Assembly (NCBI RefSeq): GCF_000701665.1 | Contig: NZ_JNJN01000020.1 | Location: 1 to 46,952 of the forward strand | Length of the DNA stretch: 46,952 nt | Direction: 5' to 3' | DNA from: Agathobaculum desmolans ATCC 43058 | GTDB lineage: Bacteria; Bacillota; Clostridia; Oscillospirales; Butyricicoccaceae | Part shown: positions 42,070 to 46,952 of the stretch, one piece after another | Position numbering within the stretch: position 1 is the first letter of the stretch | Layout of the letters: every line of letters starts with the position of its first letter | The notes under the pieces: model-generated | The model's database searches: none | Told to the model about the DNA's origin: nothing | What the model saw: the letters and a program-made list of their open reading frames with translations, nothing else | Position numbers and translations under genes: made by a program

Positions 42070-42864
42070 TCAGCCCAGATACTTGGCGATGATCTCATCG
42101 TACTTGCCGTTCTCCTTGATGTTGGCCAAACCGGCGTTGAACATATCGAGCAGCTCCTGATTGTCCGCATTGAAGATCGCAAAGCCGTAGGGCGCACCCT
42201 CATTTGCGGTATCCTCCAAAATCTGAAGCGCCAGATCGCCGTCCTTGATCGAGGATGCCATGATCGGGGTGTCCTCGAAGCAGGCAACTGCCTGACCGCC
42301 CAGCACCGCCTGATACATCGTGGGCGAATCCTCAAAATAAACAATGTTAAAGCCGTGCTCTTCCTTCAGGCTCTCCGCATAAGCGGCGCCCTGCGTGCCG
42401 GTCTTAACCGCAACATCCTTGCCCTTCAGATCGGCAAAGCCCTTGATATCGGAATCCTTCGCCACCGTCATGGTCTGGGTGGCCTGATAGTAGCCGTCCG
42501 AAAAGATCCAGCCGCTCTCCTTGCGCTCATCCGTGATGGAGGCGCCGGCGATCAGGCCATCCGCCTGACCGGCCTGGCAAGCTGCCACCGCAGCATCCCA
42601 GCCGAGGCTCTTAATTTCACACTGGAAGCCCTGATCTTCCGCAATCGCGTTGACGATATCCACGTCGATGCCGACAAAGTTGCCGGACTCATCCGTGTAC
42701 TCGAAGGGCTTGAACACGGTATCGGAAGCAATGACCCAAGTCTTGCCTTCCTGATTGCCCGCGCCTGCGTTCGCATCCTGATCCGCATCCGCTGCGTTGT
42801 TGCCGCAAGCCGCCAGACCCAGCGCAAGGCTAGCCGCCATCAGCAGAGAAAGTACTTTTTTCAT
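42070..42864 (-). CDS. Amino-acid-binding lipoprotein (GlnH-like)
   Basis: 264 aa. Lipoprotein signal MKKVLSLLMAASLALGLAAC. The class II binding fold follows: WVIASDTVFKPFEYTDESGN, GIDVDIVNAIAEDQGFQCE, DGLIAGASITDERKESG (ligand-contacting region) and DVAVKTGTQGAAYAESLKE. This is the pattern of glutamine, glutamate or general polar amino-acid binders. First gene of the operon; it has a perfect promoter and a long leader upstream. Confidence 0.9.
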   Translation of the reverse strand: MKKVLSLLMAASLALGLAACGNNAADADQDANAGAGNQEGKTWVIASDTVFKPFEYTDESGNFVGIDVDIVNAIAEDQGFQCEIKSLGWDAAVAACQAGQADGLIAGASITDERKESGWIFSDGYYQATQTMTVAKDSDIKGFADLKGKDVAVKTGTQGAAYAESLKEEHGFNIVYFEDSPTMYQAVLGGQAVACFEDTPIMASSIKDGDLALQILEDTANEGAPYGFAIFNADNQELLDMFNAGLANIKENGKYDEIIAKYLG

Positions 42865-42960
42865 AGGTGATTCTCCTTTTTCCGTTTTTCCTCAGGCTCT
42901 GTATCCGCGCGCTGCCTTCCCCGCAGCCACATCACGCCAGCCCAAAGAATAAATATAACA

Positions 42961-42993
42961 GGCGATGGCAGTATTCAGATAACCACCATCGCC
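42961..42993 (-). other. Leader hairpin upstream of the glnH-like gene
   Basis: GGCGATGG (42961-42968) / CCATCGCC (42986-42993) in the roughly 140-nt 5' leader. No T run follows, and no T-box or glutamine riboswitch consensus was recognised. Confidence 0.45.
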
Positions 42994-43010
42994 TATCATG
43001 CCCAAACATG

Positions 43011-43039
43011 ATTATAGCGCAAAACTGTGCCGCCGTCAA
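43011..43039 (-). promoter_or_regulatory. Amino-acid ABC operon promoter
   Basis: Minus strand: -35 TTGACG (43039-43034), 17-bp spacer, -10 TATAAT (43016-43011). Confidence 0.85.
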
Positions 43040-43070
43040 GCAGTATGCCTTGTTTTCAGACAAAAAGTGC

Positions 43071-43661
43071 TTAAATATGTTCCGCTGCCTTCAAAATCTC
43101 CTCCAGCGCGAAATCCAGCCCCAAACGGCTGGTGCACACCGTCAGGTCGTAATGGGTGGCATCGGCATAGTGGCAGCCGGTATAGCGGGTGCAGTACGCG
43201 CTGCGCGCCTTATCCACATTTTTGATATCCGTCCGCAGTTTTTCCGGCTCGGTATCCGGCATCATTTGCCGCATACGCTCAAAACGCCATTCAAAATCCG
43301 CATGAACGAACACGCGCAGGCAGTGGTCAAACTCCCGCAGGATAAAATCCGCATTGCGGCCGACGATCACACAGCTTTCGTGGTCTGCGATCTCGCGGAT
43401 CGCCTTGACCTGCGCCTCCCACAGCTTATCGCTGAGCGGACGGTTGTAAAAATCAAACAGGCTCTGCGTAAAGCCAAAGGTCGTGGGAACACGTTCATCC
43501 CAACGGCGCACCTGTTCCGGAGTCAGCCCGGCGGAAGCCTTGGCCGTACGCAGGATCAGATCCTTGTTGTACAGCGGGATCCCCAGCGCATGCGATACAC
43601 GGCGCCCCAGCTCCCCGCCGCCGGCGCCGAACTGCCGGCTGATGGTGATGATCTTTCTCAT
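43071..43661 (-). CDS. Cytidylate kinase-like protein
   Basis: 196 aa from ATG 43661 (MRKIITISRQFGAGGGELGR), AGGAGG-type site upstream. The P-loop is the GAGGGELGRR form seen in the cytidylate-kinase-like family of anaerobes rather than in canonical Cmk. Further family marks: YNKDLILRTAKASAGLTPEQ, ESCVIVGRNADFILRE and FVHADFEWRFERMRQ. The substrate is not established; it should be called a nucleoside-kinase-like protein. Monocistronic with its own promoter. Confidence 0.85.
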   Translation of the reverse strand: MRKIITISRQFGAGGGELGRRVSHALGIPLYNKDLILRTAKASAGLTPEQVRRWDERVPTTFGFTQSLFDFYNRPLSDKLWEAQVKAIREIADHESCVIVGRNADFILREFDHCLRVFVHADFEWRFERMRQMMPDTEPEKLRTDIKNVDKARSAYCTRYTGCHYADATHYDLTVCTSRLGLDFALEEILKAAEHI

Positions 43662-43757
43662 ATAGATCTCCTCCTGACTGATATCCGCGCCATCCGAACG
43701 AACCCGCAAAGCTGGGCTTGCGTGCCCTCCGTACATAGCCGGACGATGTTTTCCTCT

Positions 43758-43786
43758 ATTATAGCGAACTTGCACTGCAAACGCAA
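43758..43786 (-). promoter_or_regulatory. Promoter of the kinase-like gene
   Basis: Minus strand: -35 TTGCGT (43786-43781), 17-bp spacer, -10 TATAAT (43763-43758). Confidence 0.8.
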
Positions 43787-43829
43787 GCGCAGATACGATG
43801 AACCCGTCCGCCATGTAGTAAATAACAAA

Positions 43830-43861
43830 AACGCACTTTCCCAAACGAAGAAAAGTGCGTT
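43830..43861 (-). terminator. Terminator of the 65-aa protein gene
   Basis: AACGCACTTT (43830-43839) / AAAGTGCGTT (43852-43861), with a T tract on the minus strand. Confidence 0.75.
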
Positions 43862-43928
43862 AAAATGTGTTTTCATGTGATATCGTAACAATATAGATAT
43901 CATTTGCAGGATTTCCAGACTGCGTCTT

Positions 43929-44126
43929 TTACTTGGAAGCTGATTCGTCATCCGGAGATTCCACATCGTCATCAGAACCGGAAATAAACATTTCCTCCGT
44001 GGTCTGCTGCGCCAGCTTCAGCTTTTCGGTGATATCAACCAATGCATTCGTGGTGGCTTCCAGCGCATCAATCGCAGTTGCCATACGCCCCGCCAAATGA
44101 TAATACATTGCCTTATAATCCGGCAT
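43929..44126 (-). CDS. Small helical protein with acidic tail
   Basis: 65 aa from ATG 44126 with GAGGGGAT upstream. It begins MPDYKAMYYHLAGRMATAID, a helix follows (ALEATTNALVDITEKLKLAQ), and the tail is acidic (GSDDDVESPDDESASK). No family function is known to me; similar small proteins are common in clostridia. It ends in a strong terminator, supporting a real transcript. It lies downstream of the serine tRNAs and may be read from the same promoter. Confidence 0.65.
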   Translation of the reverse strand: MPDYKAMYYHLAGRMATAIDALEATTNALVDITEKLKLAQQTTEEMFISGSDDDVESPDDESASK

Positions 44127-44160
44127 ACAGATCCCCTCAAAAAAACAAATTTTCAAATAT

Positions 44161-44186
44161 CGGCACTGCTCCATAGAACAGTGCCG
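44161..44186 (-). terminator. Hairpin after tRNA-Ser(GCT)
   Basis: CGGCACTG (44161-44168) / CAGTGCCG (44179-44186), 10 bases past the tRNA end. The T run is weak. Confidence 0.5.
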
Positions 44187-44196
44187 ATGTTTGGCT

Positions 44197-44287
44197 TGGC
44201 GGAGACAGAGAGATTTGAACTCTCGCGCCGGTTTCCCGACCTACTCCCTTAGCAGGGGAGCCCCTTCACCAGCTTGGGTATGTCTCC
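44197..44287 (-). tRNA. tRNA-Ser (GCT)
   Basis: 91 nt with encoded CCA. Acceptor GGAGACA/TGTCTCC, anticodon stem CTCCC/GGGAG with loop CTGCTAA (anticodon GCT, reads AGC/AGU), long variable arm as in class II tRNAs, and T arm GAGAGTTCAAATCTCTC. Confidence 0.93.
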
Positions 44288-44310
44288 AAACAGGGGTTTG
44301 CTTATCCAGA

Positions 44311-44722
44311 AGCCGCCTTTCGAATCCCCCACCATTGACTCCGTTATTGGTTGGCGGAGCGGGTGGGATTCCTTTTTCTGCGAAAAAAGCCACGGCGGTT
44401 GCAACATGCCGCCGGCATGTTGCCAAGAGCCGCCTTTCGAATCCCCCGCCACTGGCTCCGTTATTGGTTGGCGGAGCGGGTGGGATTCCTTTTTCTGCGA
44501 AAAAAGCCACGGCGGTTGCAACATGCCGCCGGCATGTTGCCAAGAGCCGCCTTTCGAATCCCCCACCATTGGCTCCGTTATTGGTTGGCGGAGCGGGTGG
44601 GATTCCTTTTTCTGCGAAAAAAGCCACGGCGGTTGCAACATGCCGCCGGCATGTTGCCAAGAGCCGCCTTTCGAATCCCCCACCATTGGCTCCGTTATTG
44701 GTTGGCGGAGCGGGTGGGATTC
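44311..44722 (-). repeat. 117-bp tandem array carrying tRNA-Ser 3' ends
   Basis: Three full units (44311-44427, 44428-44544, 44545-44661) and a partial fourth that runs into tRNA-Ser(TGA). Units are almost identical. On the minus strand each holds the last 20-21 nt of the tRNA (GAATCCCACCCGCTCCGCCA), then a spacer, then a hairpin GCAACATGCCG/CGGCATGTTGC followed by CCGCC and TTTTTT. Confidence 0.9.
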
Positions 44723-44791
44723 GAACCCACGCGCCCTTTCGGACAAACGGTTTTCAAGACCGCCTCGTTATGACCACTTCGATACCGCTCC
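44703..44791 (-). tRNA. tRNA-Ser (TGA)
   Basis: 89 nt with encoded CCA. Acceptor GGAGCGG/CCGCTCC, anticodon loop CTTGAAA (TGA, reads UCN), long variable arm, T arm GTGGGTTCGAATCCCAC. Its 3' end is the source of the downstream tandem array. Confidence 0.94.
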
Positions 44792-44816
44792 GTATCTTGC
44801 CCGATAAGCAATAATT

Positions 44817-44845
44817 ATTATACTACCCTATTTGTAGTTTGTCAA
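44817..44845 (-). promoter_or_regulatory. tRNA-Ser promoter
   Basis: Perfect consensus on the minus strand: -35 TTGACA (44845-44840), 17-bp spacer, -10 TATAAT (44822-44817). The -35 lies inside the last codons of the upstream gene. Confidence 0.9.
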
Positions 44846-45199
44846 TCTTTTTTTCACATGTTCTTCCCACTCCGCCTGCTTAAAACCGGGAAGCACAAAA
44901 TCCTCCCCTACCAGCAGCGGCCGCTTGACCAGCATACCATCGGTTGCGAGCAGCGCGTACTGCTCCTCTTCCGTCATACCGGGCAGCTTATCCTTCAGCC
45001 CGAGCGCCTTATACTGCAAGCCGCTCGTATTGAAAAAACGCTTGAGCGGCAGACCGCTTATCCGGTGCCACGCGCGCAGCTCTGCTTCGCTCGGACGATC
45101 CAGCTTGATATCCCGCTCCTCAAATGCAATTCCCTGTTCCTGCAGCCACTTGCGCGCCTTTTGACAGGTCGTGCATTTAGGATAGCATACAAACAGCAT
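44828..45199 (-). CDS. Spx/ArsC-family thioredoxin-fold protein
   Basis: 123 aa from ATG 45199, GAGGAG ribosome site. N-terminal redox motif CYPKCTTCQKARKWLQEQG (CxxC within KCTTCQ), followed by GIAFEERDIKLDRPSEAELR and GLPLKRFFNTSGLQYKALGL, then LLATDGMLVKRPLLVGEDFV. This is the arsenate-reductase-like group that includes Spx and YffB. No arsenic genes are nearby, so a redox or regulatory role is as likely as arsenate reduction. Confidence 0.88.
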   Translation of the reverse strand: MLFVCYPKCTTCQKARKWLQEQGIAFEERDIKLDRPSEAELRAWHRISGLPLKRFFNTSGLQYKALGLKDKLPGMTEEEQYALLATDGMLVKRPLLVGEDFVLPGFKQAEWEEHVKKRLTNYK

Positions 45200-45294
45200 T
45201 CTTTTTCTCCTCGTATAATAAGATTTGCAGATGATTTTTAAGTGTATCTGCTTAGTTCACTCCGTGTAACCAACAGGCTTAGAGATACCCGTGA

Positions 45295-45550
45295 TACAAT
45301 AGCTGTAGGACAGTAGGGTCAAGTTCTTTTGCTCCTCGTTGAGCCACAAGGCTGCTTCATTGAAAGTCCGTCCCCCTGAGCCGGAAGTTAGCTGCAAACT
45401 CATTGGCTGTTTGCCGAAGACAAGACCGCCCTTTCAGCAGTGAGGGATATCGCATTGGTCTGCTCCGGAATGATTCTGATATGCGAGGTTGCCAGATGCT
45501 CCGGTTATCATGGGTATCTCAAAGCCTGCTGGCCTGAAATCTCCACGAGG
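45295..45550 (+). ncRNA. Probable bridge RNA of the IS110 element
   Basis: Non-coding leader before the transposase. A -10-like TACAAT (45295-45300) opens it. Internal stems include TCCG/CGGA near 45370-45390 and AGACC (45423-45427) / GGTCT (45457-45461) enclosing a 29-nt internal loop. IS110-group elements encode a bridge RNA here whose loops pair with target and donor DNA. Its exact ends are inferred. Confidence 0.45.
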
Positions 45551-45563
45551 GGAGGTGAAAAGT

Positions 45564-46790
45564 GTGAATCCACTATTCGTTGGCATTGATGTGAGTAGCA
45601 AGAACAATGTAGCCTACCTGATGAAGCCGGACGGCAGCAAACACTCCAGCTTCTCCGTGCAGAACAACCTCGGTGGTGCTAAACTGTTGTCAGAGAGAAT
45701 CGTGTCGGCACTCAGCTCTATGCGGCTCAGTGATGTGGTGATTGGCCTGGAAGCTACCTCCATCTACGGGGACAATTTGGTCTATGCTCTTCGTGAAGAT
45801 GGCGGTCTGGGCCGGTTCCGGCGGAAAATCCATGTCCTCAATCCGAAACAGGTCAAAAAGTTCAAGGAAGCCTATCCTGACCTGCCAAAAAACGACTGGG
45901 TGGACGCCTTTGTGATTGCCGACCATCTCCGCTTCGGCAGGATTGCCAAGGAGGTTTATATGGACGACTATCGCTACCAGGCACTTAGAACCCTTACCAG
46001 GGCAAGATTTGATGTCATTCAGAATCTGACCCGCGAGAAGCAGCGGTTTGCCAACTACTTATTTCTGAAATGCTCCGGCATGGCTCAGGACAAGGGTATT
46101 CAGAATACCAGCGCCACCACCATTGCACTCATGGAGCGGTTTGAAACGGTAGACAACCTGGCAAATGCTGATCTGGATGACCTGACTGCCTTTGTTGCTG
46201 AAACGGGGCGTGGCAGATTTGCAGATCCAGAATCCACCGCTAAGGCTGTACAGGCTGCGGCCAGAGGTTCTTACCGTCTGCCTAAAACAGTGAACGACAC
46301 CGTGAACCAGGCCATGGCCGTTTCTATCGCCTCCATGCGGGCGCTGAAAGAACAGGTCAAGGTTCTGGACAAAGCTATTGAACAACAGTTTGAGATTATC
46401 CCAAATACCCTGACCTCTATTCCAGGCGTTGGCAAGGTTTACTCCGCCGGTATTATCGCTGAAATTGGCGATATCCACCGTTTCGCTTCCCAAGCCTCTG
46501 TCGCCAAGTTTGCCGGCCTTGTCTGGACACAGCACCAGTCCGGTGAATTTGAAGCAGAACACTCCCGGATGATTAAATCAGGCAACCGCTATCTCCGCTA
46601 CTACCTCCTGGAAGCTGCCAACTCTGTGAGAAGATGCGACTCCGAGTTCCGGCGCTACTATGACCTCAAATTCAAAGAGGTTAACAAGTACCAGCACAAA
46701 CGCGCACTCGCTTTAACTGCCAGAAAACTGGTTCGGTTGGTCTTTCGGCTGCTGAAGGACAACCGCCTGTATATCCCGCCGGAGGGCTAA
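45564..46790 (+). CDS. IS110-family transposase (DEDD recombinase)
   Basis: 408 aa from GTG 45564 with GGAGGTG at 45551-45557; the longer frame from 45489 runs into the RNA leader. The N-terminal RuvC-like DEDD domain shows FVGIDVSSKN, VVIGLEATSIYG and KNDWVDAFVIADHL. A coiled coil follows, then the C-terminal Transposase_20 domain with LTSIPGVGKVYSAGIIAEIG and the serine-containing MIKSGNRYLRYYLLEAA. Complete and probably active. The bridge RNA before it would guide target choice. Confidence 0.92.
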   Translation: MNPLFVGIDVSSKNNVAYLMKPDGSKHSSFSVQNNLGGAKLLSERIVSALSSMRLSDVVIGLEATSIYGDNLVYALREDGGLGRFRRKIHVLNPKQVKKFKEAYPDLPKNDWVDAFVIADHLRFGRIAKEVYMDDYRYQALRTLTRARFDVIQNLTREKQRFANYLFLKCSGMAQDKGIQNTSATTIALMERFETVDNLANADLDDLTAFVAETGRGRFADPESTAKAVQAAARGSYRLPKTVNDTVNQAMAVSIASMRALKEQVKVLDKAIEQQFEIIPNTLTSIPGVGKVYSAGIIAEIGDIHRFASQASVAKFAGLVWTQHQSGEFEAEHSRMIKSGNRYLRYYLLEAANSVRRCDSEFRRYYDLKFKEVNKYQHKRALALTARKLVRLVFRLLKDNRLYIPPEG

Positions 46791-46816
46791 GCGATATCGC
46801 CTGCCTCTCTGACGCC

Positions 46817-46852
46817 AAGGCCCTGTTTCAAAAATTATAGGGGCAGGGCTTT
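46817..46852 (+). terminator. Terminator-like hairpin after the transposase
   Basis: AAGGCCCTG (46817-46825) / CAGGGCTT (46844-46851) with a one-base bulge. Confidence 0.5.
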
Positions 46853-46952
46853 ATTGGGTGTTGCCTTTTTGCACTCTAAACATCCGTTTTGCTTTACTTT
46901 TCCTCAAAATTTTCTCGTATTATCCCCTTGACTTAATACCATTGGACTTTCC
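46853..46952 (+). other. Right flank of the IS110 element
   Basis: No gene. Contains TTGACT at 46928-46933, a possible -35 box. In circular IS110 forms a promoter can be built across the joined ends; the true right end was not identified. Confidence 0.3.

Larger units (their letters stand above)
45240..46952 (+). mobile_element. IS110-family insertion sequence
   Basis: A transposase gene with a long non-coding left leader and a short right flank, the usual IS110 plan. These elements lack terminal inverted repeats, so the ends cannot be fixed here; the right end may lie beyond the window. Confidence 0.6.

Noticed and set aside
42865-43010. T-box or glutamine riboswitch before the glnH-like gene.
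   Set aside because: No T-box sequence, specifier loop or terminator hairpin with T run could be found.
44311-44722. CRISPR array.
   Set aside because: Units are 117 bp and nearly identical throughout, with no short repeat and variable spacer pattern and no cas genes.
44191-44814. Repeat-containing proteins on both strands across the serine tRNAs.
   Set aside because: The 117-bp period keeps frames open; the sequence is tRNA and terminator DNA, not protein-coding.

Overview
The window looks like the chromosome of a GC-rich gut-type Clostridia (Firmicutes; possibly Oscillospirales/Butyricicoccus-like, which is inference). Evidence: strong AGGAGG ribosome sites, class II GalT, an EFR1 ferredoxin, TnpV and Maff2-type clostridial conjugative-element genes, and 17-bp-spaced sigmaA promoters. 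The left third is a patchwork of mobile DNA. The right two thirds are ordinary chromosome with balanced GC-rich genes.

Regions. (1) 1-5.6 kb: the edge of an IS66-type element, then a mobilizable element (MobV relaxase, VapE helicase, small protein, large serine recombinase). (2) 5.6-9.8 kb: an AT-rich cassette of a TIR protein, a three-helix membrane protein and a second TIR protein, mixed with remnants of a conjugative element (T4CP C-terminus, Maff2 N-terminus). (3) 9.9-16.4 kb: a secreted protein and an unknown gene between two diverged direct repeats, then MobC, relaxase, a second large serine recombinase, regulators and TnpV. (4) 16.9-19.4 kb: HAD phosphatase, M23 peptidase, lipoprotein. 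(5) 19.4-27.3 kb: a LacI-type regulator heading an operon for an RND pump with two TolC-like proteins. (6) 27.6-40.1 kb: sugar island with an IolG-like dehydrogenase, MglBAC importer, GalR-like regulator, EFR1 ferredoxin and galKETM. (7) 40.6-43 kb: a polar amino-acid ABC transporter. (8) 43-45.2 kb: cytidylate-kinase-like protein, two serine tRNAs around a 117-bp tandem array, Spx/ArsC-like protein. (9) 45.2 kb to the end: an IS110 element with a probable bridge RNA leader.

Main discovery. The third gene of the TIR operon is split. Its ribosome site, start codon and first eight codons (MFSKFKLN) follow the membrane protein at 7287. The rest lies 2.4 kb away on the opposite strand (9721 down to 8924). 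The two halves share a 14-bp sequence in inverted orientation (7297-7310 and 9722-9735). Flipping the 2.4 kb between these repeats rejoins the gene exactly in frame (273 aa) and puts every gene of the left island after the IS66 edge on the + strand except one short regulator (15994-16320). So a TIR-membrane protein-TIR operon, plausibly an anti-phage system, is here held in an interrupted orientation by an inversion. That inversion may be phase variation, a one-off event or an assembly error.

The Mgl importer and galKETM form a complete galactose uptake and Leloir pathway. A repeated TTTTACTAAAA-type motif at mglB, galR and galK suggests that one LacI-family repressor controls them all.
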